Source: Gammaproteobacteria bacterium (lineage in GTDB: Bacteria > Pseudomonadota > Gammaproteobacteria > Xanthomonadales > Wenzhouxiangellaceae). Taken from it: DNA of 32,800 bases. The DNA is taken from the NCBI GenBank assembly GCA_009908385.1, contig JAAAPE010000089.1:1-32800 (forward strand), written 5' to 3'. The position numbers were made by a program, and so were the translations under genes. Positions 21,625 through 30,140 of the stretch are shown here, piece by piece (positions within the stretch are counted from its first letter, which is position 1; the number at the start of each line of letters is the position of its first letter). The notes under the pieces were generated by a model. That model searched no databases and had not been told where the DNA came from. It saw nothing but the letters and a program-made list of their open reading frames with translations.

Positions 21625-23091
21625 TCAGGTGTCGTCGAACCGGTCGGCGAAGATGCCGTCCTGAAGCTCGAAGGCGCCGGCGTCGCAGTCGTCGCCGCTC
21701 GCTCCCGGCCGAGGAAGTCCACGCTGGTCGCTCAAGAGACCGAAGTCGGCCGGGCATTTACCGGCGGCGTCGATTGCCGCACTGGGCAGTCGCAGTCGAT
21801 GCGTCCGCGTCGGGCCACCGTTGTCGGCCAGCCCGGCCACATTGAGCACCCCCGCCGACGTTGCGCTGCCCGTACAGGTGGCATCGGTCGCCAGGCTGTT
21901 GCTCACCGCCGCCAGGGGACCGGCACAGGCGATCTGGCCCGCCTCCTGCTGCACGACCAGGCTGTTATGAATCTCGACCTGCCCATGGTCGATCGCGACA
22001 TCGATACCGTCTGCACCATCCTCGGACTGGTTTCCCACCAGTGAGGCGTGAACCAGCGTGACCTGTCCCGGTTCGGAGCCCTTTCCTTCGACCCGAATGC
22101 CACCGCCACCGCTGATGGTGAACTCCTCCGCCCCAGTGATCGCGTTGCCCGAGAACGTGGTGTTGATCGCCGACACCATGGCTTGATCGACGTACAGCCC
22201 GGCACCCAGGCCATCGTTGCCGTCGATGGTATTGCCCGCCAGGAGGCTGTCGGTCAGATCGAGCTGATGGCTACCGAGACGAAAGGACAGGCCACCGCCC
22301 TTGCTGCCATCGCCTGTGACCGCATTATCGACAATAGCCACCTGATCGAGCACGGCATCGCTTCGGAACACCGAAAGGCCGCCGCCCCGACCGAACGACC
22401 CGCTCAGTTCGTTGTCGGCAATTCGCGTGTCGTGAATTTCCAGTTCACCCAGAATCACCGCTACGCCACCGCCGGCAGCGCCGTCGGCCACTGAATTCGA
22501 CGTGATCTCACTGTCATGGATTTCGAGGCGGGCGCGGCGGACGGAAATGGCGCCGCCATGCGCATTCTGCCCGGAAGCCACGGTCGAGTTGCCGTGAACG
22601 ACGACATGGTTCAGCGTCAAATCCACATGCTCGACGCGAATTGCGCCGCCGGCCTGGGTATCGCCTGAAGTGGCCCCGCCGGTCAACGTCATGCCCGCCA
22701 GGTCGACGGAAAACTCGTTGCCCGATTCGGCGAGCAGATCGAAATGCCTCGAACCTCCGCCGGCGTCGATAACGATGCTGTCGGCCTCATCGGCAACGGG
22801 ACCGGTGATCGTCAGATCATCCTCGATGAGCATTTGACCCTCGCTCAGGGTCACGGTGGCGCCATCGAGGGCGGCTGCAAGAACGATCTCGTCGAGCCCT
22901 GCGCTGCCGCTCGCGCATCCGTCGTAGGCGGTTGCATCGTCGGCCGACGCCACGGCGCTACGCAAGGTGCAGTTCCCGTCGGCGGCGCCGACCGAAACGT
23001 CGTCCGCGCTATCGACGGTGATCTGCGCGGCCGACAGACTGCCGGCCAACGCAAGAGAGCCGACTGCCAACGGAACCCGGCCCGACAGCAT
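21625..23091 (-). CDS. Secreted right-handed parallel beta-helix protein with IFADRFD C-terminal tail
   Basis: About 488 residues. A signal peptide (MLSGRVPLAVGSLALAGSLS) ends near AAQ. Residues 25-70 are a CSLREA-like start block (CTLRSAVASAD). A long series of parallel beta-helix turns follows, rich in GGAIRVEHVDLTLNHVVVHG-type rungs with the HGN, GGG and N motifs of polymorphic outer-membrane and pectate-lyase-like folds. The end is a proline/aspartate-rich block (DQRGLPRPGASGDDCDAGAFEL) and then GIFADRFDDT. The IFADRFD tail resembles the short C-terminal tail found on many secreted proteins in Xanthomonadales-like bacteria. No catalytic residues can be named; an adhesin or surface matrix role is plausible. 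ATG 23091 shares TAATG with the preceding gene; ATG 23097 adds two residues. Confidence 0.8.
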   Translation of the reverse strand: MLSGRVPLAVGSLALAGSLSAAQITVDSADDVSVGAADGNCTLRSAVASADDATAYDGCASGSAGLDEIVLAAALDGATVTLSEGQMLIEDDLTITGPVADEADSIVIDAGGGSRHFDLLAESGNEFSVDLAGMTLTGGATSGDTQAGGAIRVEHVDLTLNHVVVHGNSTVASGQNAHGGAISVRRARLEIHDSEITSNSVADGAAGGGVAVILGELEIHDTRIADNELSGSFGRGGGLSVFRSDAVLDQVAIVDNAVTGDGSKGGGLSFRLGSHQLDLTDSLLAGNTIDGNDGLGAGLYVDQAMVSAINTTFSGNAITGAEEFTISGGGGIRVEGKGSEPGQVTLVHASLVGNQSEDGADGIDVAIDHGQVEIHNSLVVQQEAGQIACAGPLAAVSNSLATDATCTGSATSAGVLNVAGLADNGGPTRTHRLRLPSAAIDAAGKCPADFGLLSDQRGLPRPGASGDDCDAGAFELQDGIFADRFDDT

Positions 23092-23918
23092 TACCATGGC
23101 TGGCTTGCGCTCTCGGGCTCCTGGGCCGCATCGTCGTCGCGCCAGGCGCGGCCGGGAACCGGGATCAGTTTCGGCACTTTCCGTCGATACCGCTGGTAGT
23201 CCTCGCCAAGATGGCCGACGAGGTCGCGCTCTTCCAGACTGACGCCGATGAGGATGTAGACCGTCATTCCCGCAGCGAAGATCAAATGCCCCACCGTCAT
23301 CAACGGCGCCGCCCAGAAGGCGATCAGAAAGCCCAGGTAAAGGGGGTGGCGCACGATCCGGTAGAAAAGCGGCGTGACGAACGGGGGCGGCTGCGCCGCC
23401 CGATTACGAAACTGCGACCACACCTGCTTGAGCCCGAACAGGTCGAAATGGTCGATCAGGAAGGTCGCCACGAACACCATGGCGAAACCGGCCGCGAAGA
23501 GGGTCCACAGGATGGCTTGTCCGCCTGCGGCGTCCACCGACCAGAGCACGGGACCCATCGGCCGCCACTGCCACATCAACAACACCAGCAACGCGGTGGA
23601 GAACAGGACGTAGACGCTGCGTTCGGCCGAGCGAGGCAGGTGGCGCGCGAGCCAGGACTTGAAGCCGCTGCGCGCCATGATGCTGTGCTGCGCGCCGAAC
23701 AGGGCGATCAGACCCAGGTTGATGGCCACCGCCAGCGCCGGCGATCCCGCCTCGCGCCCGAAGCTGACCGAGTAAGGGACGAGCGTAGCGAGTGCCGGCC
23801 ACGCGTCGGCCAACGCCGTCGTCTGCAGGTTGCCCACGAACGCAATGAAGTAGAGGAACGCCACGAAGAAGAACAGATAGGTGACGATTCCGAACAGCAA
23901 GATCAGGCCCCTCTGCAT
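23091..23918 (-). CDS. mddA: Methanethiol S-methyltransferase MddA (isoprenylcysteine methyltransferase-like membrane protein)
   Basis: A 275-residue membrane protein with about six hydrophobic helices. It has the MddA pattern: LILLFGIVTYLFFFVAFLYF at the start, GAQHSIMARSGFK (75-87), RSAERSVYVLFSTALLVLLM, TFLIDHFDLFGLKQVW (152-167), VRHPLYLGFLIAFWA (189-203) and LEERDLVGHLGEDYQRYRRK (228-247). MddA methylates methanethiol with SAM to make dimethyl sulfide. The isoprenylcysteine carboxyl methyltransferase and NnrU families are relatives, but the HFDLFGLKQVW and RHP blocks fit MddA better. ATG 23918 has GGAGGG upstream. The gene is in the minus run behind the GFA gene (82-bp gap), and its stop codon overlaps the beta-helix start. 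Confidence 0.8.
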   Translation of the reverse strand: MQRGLILLFGIVTYLFFFVAFLYFIAFVGNLQTTALADAWPALATLVPYSVSFGREAGSPALAVAINLGLIALFGAQHSIMARSGFKSWLARHLPRSAERSVYVLFSTALLVLLMWQWRPMGPVLWSVDAAGGQAILWTLFAAGFAMVFVATFLIDHFDLFGLKQVWSQFRNRAAQPPPFVTPLFYRIVRHPLYLGFLIAFWAAPLMTVGHLIFAAGMTVYILIGVSLEERDLVGHLGEDYQRYRRKVPKLIPVPGRAWRDDDAAQEPESASQPW

Positions 23919-24000
23919 GGTGGCCCTCCTTCGGTCTGGAAGCCTACCCCGGGAAACGGCGCCGCCGACGATTCCCCGCCAGCGAATCCAGGCCCCGGGC

Positions 24001-24438
24001 TCAGGCCTCCGGTACGACTTCGCCGGAACCACCCATTTCGGTGGGCACGTCGCGCTGCTTTTCGATGCCGTCGTGGATCTTCAGAACGCTCTCGCCGTAG
24101 TGCACGTGCACCCCGGGCTGGAACGGGAAGTCGGGGATGATCGCCGCGTAGACGTCGACCAGACCCAGGTCGGGATGCTCGGTCAGCACGTGACCGCCGC
24201 ATTCGGTGCACCACTTGCGCACGCTCTGCGTCGTCTTGCTGTAGGCGCCCAGTCGATCCGCGCCTCGCGTGACGGTGACCCCATCCGGCGCCCACAGGGT
24301 GAAGGCGTTGACCGGCCCGGCCGACCAGTGCCGGCAGGACTCGCAATGGCAGTAGCCCATGGCCGCGGGCTCGCCGCGCACCTCGAGTTCGACCGCGCCG
24401 CAGAAGCAGCGGCCATGATGCACGCGAGATTCGTTCAT
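24001..24438 (-). CDS. GFA-family (CENP-V/glutathione-dependent formaldehyde-activating-like) zinc protein
   Basis: A 145-residue cytoplasmic protein with the GFA cysteine pattern: GRCFCGAVELEV (two cysteines), GYCHCESCRHWS (three cysteines) and KWCTECGGHVLT. These bind one or two zinc ions. Family members were named for reacting formaldehyde with glutathione, although many lack proven activity. No S-formylglutathione hydrolase gene is nearby. Start at ATG 24438 follows GGAG by six bases; an in-frame GTG at 24450 is possible. It lies only 12 bp behind the cupin gene, so they are one transcript. Confidence 0.85.
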   Translation of the reverse strand: MNESRVHHGRCFCGAVELEVRGEPAAMGYCHCESCRHWSAGPVNAFTLWAPDGVTVTRGADRLGAYSKTTQSVRKWCTECGGHVLTEHPDLGLVDVYAAIIPDFPFQPGVHVHYGESVLKIHDGIEKQRDVPTEMGGSGEVVPEA

Positions 24439-24450
24439 TGTCGTCTCCAC

Positions 24451-24930
24451 TCAGTCGTTGGTTTCCACGGTCTGCTCCTCCACGGGTATGGCGTCGATCG
24501 GCTCGTTGAAGGCGATGAAGAGCACGCATTCGCCGGCATCGAGACAACGCGCCGAGTGCGCCCGGCCGGGCGGTCCGTAGGCGTAGGATCCGGTTTCGAT
24601 CACGGCCGGGGCCTGGCCTTCGTAGTCGACCCGCATTCGCCCCGAAACCAGCACCATGCGCTCGGCCGAGGTGTGGGTGTGCGCCGGCAGGTCCGTGTTC
24701 GCCGGCACCTTGAAGAAGATGTCGGCGCGCGGTTCGGCCGGATTGCCGTGCAGTACGCCGATGCGGCAGGTATCGGGGAAGAAACCGGGACAGGGGCCCC
24801 ACTCGATGGCGGGGTCGTCGGGCGCGGTGACGCGCGCCTGGTCGCCGGCGATCGCCGCGTCCATTCCCGCGACAATGAAGCCGGACACGGCCAGGGCAGC
24901 CGCAGCCGGGAGCAACAGATGCTTTCGCAT
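24451..24930 (-). CDS. Secreted cupin-domain protein
   Basis: A 159-residue exported protein. Residues 1-28 (MRKHLLLPAAAALAVSGFIV, ending AIAG) form a signal peptide. The mature part has a cupin double-stranded beta-helix. LPAHTHTSAERMVLVSGRMR carries two histidines and a glutamate (HxH with later E), and the second motif YGPPGRAHSARC carries a third histidine, so a bound metal is likely. CPGFFPDTC near the N-terminus contains two cysteines that could form a disulfide outside the cytoplasm. No enzymatic function is assigned. AGGAG lies seven bases before the ATG. It follows the kinase gene with a 65-bp gap and is co-directional with the sigma factor. Confidence 0.82.
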   Translation of the reverse strand: MRKHLLLPAAAALAVSGFIVAGMDAAIAGDQARVTAPDDPAIEWGPCPGFFPDTCRIGVLHGNPAEPRADIFFKVPANTDLPAHTHTSAERMVLVSGRMRVDYEGQAPAVIETGSYAYGPPGRAHSARCLDAGECVLFIAFNEPIDAIPVEEQTVETND

Positions 24931-24995
24931 TTCGCTTCTCCTGATTTCTTGAATACTCGACAGGGGAAGCGAAGGCGGCGGATGAATCCCGCCAG

Positions 24996-27449
24996 TCAAT
25001 CCATCGAGAAACGCTGGAGCCGGGCACGCACCGGATGATCGGCCAGGCCGAGATCGACGAAACGCCGGTCCGTTCGATCCAGGGCGGCACGGGCTTCCCC
25101 GTCGCGGCCGAGTTGCGCGAGGATGCGCGCCTCGAGCAATCGCCGGTCGGCGGTATGGACCAGCAGGCCGGGAGCTTCCTGCAGCGACAGGCTGCGTTCG
25201 ATGGCCCCCAGCGCGGCTTCGGGCCGCTCTGTAGCGAGTGCGCAAGCGGCGCGGGCCTCGAAAAGCTGAGCGGCCGTGCGCGGTTTGGCGGCCAGGCTGT
25301 CGGTGGTGGACAGGCCCTCGAGCAGCGATTCGCCCGCCTGTGCAGCGCCGCTACGGCAAAGCGCGCCGGCCAGGATCAGGTCTACCGAGTCGATCACGAG
25401 CCGGTCGAAACCGCCCTGCTCGCGCAACATGTCGCGGGCCTGGCGAATGTCGGCCACGGCGGCCTCGATCTCGCCCAGGCGGATCCGGAAGTAGCCCCTT
25501 TGGCTGTAGTACAGCGGCCATTGGCCGGGCTCGCGACCGGTCAGCAGGGCGTATTCTGCACCGTAGTCCGCCAGCGACTGGAATGCGGCGTCGACCTTGC
25601 CAATCGCCAGCAGCACACGCGCCAGCGACCGGTGCACGGCGGCTCGATAATCGACCGGCTCGGGGTAAATGTGATCGTAGAGTTCGATCGCGCGCCGGGC
25701 CCGCCGCTCGGCCTTTTCGAACTCTCCGCGCGTGCGTTCCAGGCCGACGCTGTTGGCCAGGCTGACGACGTAGCCCTGGCCTTGCTCGCCGGCCGGAAGC
25801 TGCCGAAAGGCCTGCAGCGACCAGTCCCGAAACTGTGCCGCCCGGTCGAGGTGGCCGTTGGCGTGATGCAGGCCGGCCAGGCTGTCGAACAGGCCGGCGC
25901 GGCTGGACGCGGCGACGTCGGCGCTCGGCGGCATGCTTCGCCACAACGACTGCACCAGGTCGAGCGCAAGGTCATGCCGCCCGCGGTGGCGCTCGACCCA
26001 GGTGCGCGTGACGCGGACCCGGATCAGCGCCTCCCAGGCTTGAGGCGCTTCGGCCAGCGCGGATTCGGCCTCGATCAGCACGCTTTCGGCATCGTCGAGG
26101 GGATCGCCTGCGGCGATCATCAGCCGGCCGCGCTGTTCCAGGGCCCGGGCGCGATCGACCGGCGAGAGCGCGTCGTGTTCGCGCGCCAGGTCGGCGGCGG
26201 CGGTGAGCAGCGGTTCGGCATCGTGGTAGCGCCCGCGGGCCCGATAGACGTCGCCGATGGTTCGAAGCATGTCGAGGCGTTCAGCCGGCGGCGCACTGTC
26301 AGGGTCCATGGCGCGTTCGGCGCCGCGATCGAGAATCTCGGCGGTGGTCGGTAGTTCGTCGCGCGGGCGATCGGGCCGCGTCGCGCCCAGCAGGTCGACG
26401 AGGAAATCGCCCAGCGCCTCGGCCCGCGCCAGCGCCGCCTCGGTGTCGGCCAACGCCGCTTCGGCGCGCGCGGCCTGGTTGCGGGCGCGGTCGCGCTCGA
26501 GCGCGAGCTGCCAGGTCATCCAGGCGCCGCCGCCGACAATCACCACCAGCGCCAGGACGGTGACCGCCGACAGCGCGCGGTTGCGCTTCACGAGCCGCGA
26601 AAGACGGTAGATCAAGCCGCCATTGCGCGCGGCCACCGGCCGGGCCGCCAGCCAGGCTTCGATATCGGCGGCCATCGCCGAAGCCGAGGCGTAACGTTCT
26701 TCCGGGGCGTCCCGGGTGGCCCGCTGGATGATGGCATCCGTATCGGGGGCGGGGGCTTCGGTGTCGAGCAGGTCTTCGAGCAAGCGCCCGAGCTGCCAGA
26801 TATCCGATGCGGTGGTGAGTTCGGCGCCCTCGCGCTGTTCGGGGCTGGCGTAGTCGGGCGTCATGCCGTAGCTGCTGCCGGGACCGGCCCGGCGCAGGCG
26901 CGAGATGCCGAAGTCGACCAGGCGCGGCCGGCCGCTGTCGTCGACCAGGACATTGGACGGCTTGATGTCGCCGTGAATCAGCCCCCGCCGATGCGCATGA
27001 TGCACCGCCCAACACAGCGTACCCACCAGCTGTGCTCGCGCCCTCCGGTCGAGATGGGCGGCGGCACGATCGATCGTTTCCCCGGGCACCAGGTCCATGG
27101 CGAACCAGCGCATGCCGTCGTCGGTCTCGCCGCCGTCGATCAGCCGGGCGATGTTGGGGTGGTCGAGGCTGGCAAGCAGTTCACGTTCGCGCGCCAGCAC
27201 TTCGCGGCCGCCGGGCACGGGCCGGTCGCTGCGCAGCCATTTCAGGGCCACCTGCTGGTCGTAGGCGCCGTCGGCGCGCTCGGCCAGGAACACGACACCA
27301 CTGCCGCCGCGCCCGAGTTCGCGCACGATGCGCCAGGCGCCGATGCGCTCATCGATTTCCGGCTCGCGCGCTTCGCTGAGGCGGTCGAGGAAGCGCCGGA
27401 ACAACGGTCCTTCCAGCGCGCCGCCGGGCTTGAGGGGATCGTCGCTCAC
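24996..27449 (-). CDS. Hanks-type Ser/Thr protein kinase with TPR-rich extracytoplasmic part
   Basis: An 817-residue protein (from GTG 27449). The kinase domain covers residues 40-280. It has the G-loop GRGGSGVV (46-53), ATP Lys70, catalytic HGDIKPSN (159-166, HGD instead of HRD), DFG (179-181), activation segment [12 protein letters not shown] and [10 protein letters not shown] single transmembrane helix (294-313, [20 protein letters not shown]) is followed by tetratricopeptide-like helical repeats to the end, likely outside the cytoplasm. The start is GTG 27449, which overlaps the sigma gene's stop codon (GTGA); ATG 27473 would add eight residues. Position and overlap say it controls, or is controlled with, the ECF sigma factor by phosphorylation, as known for other ECF/kinase pairs. 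Confidence 0.9.
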   Translation of the reverse strand: MSDDPLKPGGALEGPLFRRFLDRLSEAREPEIDERIGAWRIVRELGRGGSGVVFLAERADGAYDQQVALKWLRSDRPVPGGREVLARERELLASLDHPNIARLIDGGETDDGMRWFAMDLVPGETIDRAAAHLDRRARAQLVGTLCWAVHHAHRRGLIHGDIKPSNVLVDDSGRPRLVDFGISRLRRAGPGSSYGMTPDYASPEQREGAELTTASDIWQLGRLLEDLLDTEAPAPDTDAIIQRATRDAPEERYASASAMAADIEAWLAARPVAARNGGLIYRLSRLVKRNRALSAVTVLALVVIVGGGAWMTWQLALERDRARNQAARAEAALADTEAALARAEALGDFLVDLLGATRPDRPRDELPTTAEILDRGAERAMDPDSAPPAERLDMLRTIGDVYRARGRYHDAEPLLTAAADLAREHDALSPVDRARALEQRGRLMIAAGDPLDDAESVLIEAESALAEAPQAWEALIRVRVTRTWVERHRGRHDLALDLVQSLWRSMPPSADVAASSRAGLFDSLAGLHHANGHLDRAAQFRDWSLQAFRQLPAGEQGQGYVVSLANSVGLERTRGEFEKAERRARRAIELYDHIYPEPVDYRAAVHRSLARVLLAIGKVDAAFQSLADYGAEYALLTGREPGQWPLYYSQRGYFRIRLGEIEAAVADIRQARDMLREQGGFDRLVIDSVDLILAGALCRSGAAQAGESLLEGLSTTDSLAAKPRTAAQLFEARAACALATERPEAALGAIERSLSLQEAPGLLVHTADRRLLEARILAQLGRDGEARAALDRTDRRFVDLGLADHPVRARLQRFSMD

Positions 27450-27991
27450 GACTGCAGCCTTGCCGCGAGCCATTCACGGGCTCGCCGCCAGTCACGCTGG
27501 ACGGATCTCAGGGAGCGGCCGGTCGCCTCGGCGGTTTCCTCTGCGGTCAGGCCGGCGAAGAACCGGCATTCGACTATGCGCGCCCTCGGCCCATCGAGCT
27601 CGGCAAGCCGTTCGAGCGCCTGGTCGACGGAAAGCAGGTGCTCCGCCTCGCGGGTTTCGACCAGGTCGTCGTCGCGCAGCTCGTAATGGACCGCGCCACC
27701 ACCGCGTTTTTCCGCGAGCCGCTCGCGCGCGAAGTCGCACAGCAACTGCCGCATGATGCGGGCCGAGAGATTGAAGAAGTGCGCCCGGTCATTGACCGCC
27801 AGTGCGCCACTGTCGAGAAAGCGCAGGTAGCACTCGTGCACGAGCGAGGTGGTGTCCAGCGCCTCGGAACCGCGGCGGCAGCGATGCGCGAGCTGTTTGA
27901 GATCGACGTAGAGCAGGGCCACCAGCCGGTTGAGCGCCGGCTGGTCGCCTTCGCTGGCCGCGTGGAGAAGTTGCGTCAGTTCACCGGGCAT
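27446..27991 (-). CDS. ECF-type sigma factor (kinase-linked group)
   Basis: A 181-residue sigma factor. Region 2 spans about residues 18-95 ([18 protein letters not shown], with [14 protein letters not shown] and [20 protein letters not shown]). Region 4 spans about 115-178 ([20 protein letters not shown], then [20 protein letters not shown] and [16 protein letters not shown] with the helix-turn-helix). It has no anti-sigma gene next to it; a Ser/Thr kinase gene overlaps by four bases instead. In the ECF43 group, kinase phosphorylation of the sigma factor activates it; membership here is an inference. Target genes may include the downstream run of cupin, GFA, mddA and beta-helix genes. Confidence 0.9.
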   Translation of the reverse strand: MPGELTQLLHAASEGDQPALNRLVALLYVDLKQLAHRCRRGSEALDTTSLVHECYLRFLDSGALAVNDRAHFFNLSARIMRQLLCDFARERLAEKRGGGAVHYELRDDDLVETREAEHLLSVDQALERLAELDGPRARIVECRFFAGLTAEETAEATGRSLRSVQRDWRRAREWLAARLQS

Positions 27992-28048
27992 GGTCGACTG
28001 GGCGGCGGTATACCCGCCGACCAGCCTACCACCCCGGCGAGCCCGGCA

Positions 28049-28312
28049 CTATCGGCGGCCGCCGCGCTTGCCTCGCGGCCGCTCCTCACGCACCTGCAGC
28101 GCCTGGCCGTTGAAGACGGTGCCGTCGAGGTCGGCCTGGGCGGCGCGCGCCTCGTGACCTTCCATGTCGATCGTGGCCATGCCCTTGCAGCGTCGGGTGA
28201 AGATATCCATCGGCAGCTTGAGGCCGCGAACCGTGCCGTGGCGGGAGAACAGTTCGCGCAGGTCCTTCTCGCGCGTTTCGGGGTGGATGTTGCGAACGAA
28301 TAGGGTCTTCAT
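28049..28312 (-). CDS. RRM-domain RNA-binding protein
   Basis: An 87-residue protein consisting of one RNA recognition motif. RNP2 is LFVRNI (4-9) and RNP1 is KGMATIDM (around 44-51, a variant of KGFGFVxM). The C-terminus is a basic, Gly/Arg-rich tail (REERPRGKRGGRR). Such proteins bind mRNA and act in cold or stress responses. ATG 28312 is used because the RRM begins directly after it; AGGAGG lies about 11 bases upstream. It is divergent from the cold-shock gene and 57 bp upstream of the ECF sigma gene, with which it may be co-transcribed. Confidence 0.85.
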   Translation of the reverse strand: MKTLFVRNIHPETREKDLRELFSRHGTVRGLKLPMDIFTRRCKGMATIDMEGHEARAAQADLDGTVFNGQALQVREERPRGKRGGRR

Positions 28313-28693
28313 GTCGTGGGCGGCCTCCTGGCCGGTAGTGATCAAACAGCGCGCGCGGCGGCCCGACCGGGGCCGGGGCCGCTTCGATGGAGAAGGCAGA
28401 GCTGTCCGCGAGGGTGGGTAAGCGTCCGGATGTCCATCCATCCAGTCCACTCATGGTGGGTGCCCCGGGTGCCGGATGCAAGGGGCGGAGAAAGATTCTC
28501 GAAATAAATGTAGCTATTTGTTGCGAACCGGCGTATAGTGCGAAGCGCTGCGGAACACAGCAGTGGTCGAATCTGAAAGTATTCCTTCCCGTCTACCCCC
28601 TCATTTTCCGCCATCTGAACTCTACAGCATCACCGGGATCGGCCGTGTGGCCGGGTCCCCATACATCATATTTTGAAAAGGTATAAAGACATC
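28313..28693 (+). promoter_or_regulatory. Divergent gap with long leader of the cold-shock gene
   Basis: No gene is seen in these 381 bp. AT-rich DNA around 28498-28545 contains TATAGT (28534-28539), the best -10 candidate. A start near 28546 would give a leader of about 148 bases before the cold-shock ATG, the length typical for CspA-type mRNAs. A hairpin (GGGA..GGCC-GTGT-GGCC..TCCC, 28635-28659) forms 35 bases before the ATG. This fits a temperature-sensing leader but was not folded. The -35 is weak. Confidence 0.4.
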
Positions 28694-28903
28694 ATGTCCA
28701 GCACAACCGGAACAGTGAAGTGGTTCAATGACGCGAAGGGCTTCGGCTTCATCTCCCAGGACAGCGGCGGCGCCGATGTGTTCGTTCACTTCAGCGCCCT
28801 GACCGGCTCGGGCTTCAAGAGCCTGGCCGAAGGCGCCAAGGTGAGCTTCGACGTCACCAACGGCCCCAAGGGCCCGCAGGCCGCGAACGTCGTTACCCTG
28901 TAA
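28694..28903 (+). CDS. Cold-shock protein (CspA family)
   Basis: A 69-residue OB-fold nucleic-acid chaperone. It has [15 protein letters not shown] with RNP1 [14 protein letters not shown] with RNP2 VFVHF, and the ending [18 protein letters not shown]. It binds single-stranded RNA and melts secondary structure. It follows a long AT-richer leader and is ended by a strong rho-independent terminator, so it is an independent unit. The exact csp letter cannot be assigned. The start ATG 28694 gives the normal family length. Confidence 0.95.
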   Translation: MSSTTGTVKWFNDAKGFGFISQDSGGADVFVHFSALTGSGFKSLAEGAKVSFDVTNGPKGPQAANVVTL

Positions 28904-28935
28904 GGGTTTCCGACGCACGCAGCTTTGCCGAAAAG

Positions 28936-28958
28936 CCCCGCCAATGGCGGGGTTTTTT
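28936..28958 (+). terminator. Rho-independent terminator of the cold-shock gene
   Basis: CCCCGCC-AAT-GGCGGGG (28936-28952) followed by six T. A textbook 7-bp GC stem, 32 bp after the stop codon. Its T tract is also the start of palindromic copy B. Confidence 0.9.
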
Positions 28959-30096
28959 CGTTTATTCGTTCGTTCGTTGCTTCGTTATTTCGTTTTCTGG
29001 TTCGGCATCCGTTGGGGGATGGTGGGCGGCTGCGCCGCGGGCGCTTTGGCGCTTTCTGCACCCGGCACCGTAGTCCCGGACGGAGCGAAGCGCAGATCCG
29101 GGACCTTCTTGCAGAATGGCAGTGTCTCGGCTTATTGCTCCCTGCCGTGGATCAAGGGTCCGCGCCACTGGTCGCAGTGGGAACCTCGACCAGTCAAAAT
29201 CGGTTTCGCCCGGGCCCGCTTCGCGGGGTCTTGCGGCGACTTACTTTTTTCAGTTACCAAAAAAGTAAGCAAAAGGGCTCTTGAAAGATGCCGGAGGGGC
29301 CGCAGGAGTCGCGCTCGCGGTGGCTCCAGAATTCCGACTGCGGCGTTGCTCGAAACCGGTCTCATTCTCCGGTGGCACTAGCGAGACCTTGGCGTAAACC
29401 GCACGAGAACGGCACGACCTCGATGACCCCGGCTTCGGTTGGCGGAGCCACGACCTCTCGGCTGAGGGGCTTGGCCCACCCGGAAGCAGGCGCGCGCGAA
29501 GCGCGCGGTGTCGTGTCGTCCGCAAGCCAGCCATACTGATCAGGGCCACTTTCGGCCTGGGTCGGAGTCCCGGCGAATCCAGCCGGGCTCGAACAACGCC
29601 GTAATCGGAGTTCTGGAGCCCCCACAGGGTCCAATTTCCGAGACGCCAGACGGCGTCTTTTAAGCGCGTTTTTTGGTGACTTTTTTCGCGCAGGAAAAAA
29701 GTTACCCGGCGCAAGAGCCTGCGAAGCAGGCCGGCCGGAACCGCCTTTGACTGGTCGAGGACGCCAACGCATGCGGCGTTCCAGTCGGGGCTAGAGATCA
29801 AGCCCTGGACGACCCACCGCAAGACCCCGCGAAGCGGGCCCGGGCGAAACCGCAGTTGACTTGTCGAGGCCAGCACAGCGACCGGTGTCGCGAACCCTTG
29901 ATCCACGAATCAGAAAAATCCGACCCCTCTGCCATCCGGCAAGAAGGTCCCGGATCTGCGCTTCGCTCCGTCCGGGACTACAGTGCCGGGTGCCGGGTGC
30001 CGAAAGCGCCATAGGGCCCGCGGCGCAGCCGCGCACCACCCCCGGCGGCTGCCGAAACCAAAAAACCAGAAAACGAAACAACGAAAAAACCAAAGA
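28953..30096. repeat. Palindromic noncoding element, copy B (about 1.14 kb)
   Basis: Same orientation and block order as copy A (2883-3906). It has a GGTTTTTTCGTT end, TTCGGCATCCGTTGGGGG, GTAGTCCCGGACGGAGCG, TTGCGGCGACTTACTTTTTT, the GGCTCCAGAATTCCGACTGC block, the central GCGCGCG hairpin at 29489-29505, and the mirrored right arm. The 83 bp at 29659-29741 are identical to 3581-3663. Copy B is about 120 bp longer because of an extra inverted module at 29817-29869. It begins in the T tract of the cold-shock terminator and ends 45 bp before the DUF2891 start codon. No transposase is encoded. Confidence 0.85.
29817..29869. repeat. Extra inverted module in copy B, 52/53 identical to 3106-3158 reversed
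   Basis: The 53 bases here, read on the opposite strand, match 3106-3158 of copy A's left arm with one difference. Copy A's right arm has no such module at this place. Copy B therefore gained a second right-arm unit, probably by unequal recombination between arms. Confidence 0.8.
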
Positions 30097-30140
30097 CCCA
30101 TGCGGTAAGCTCCCCTCATGCAGCTCCACGAGGATCCGCC

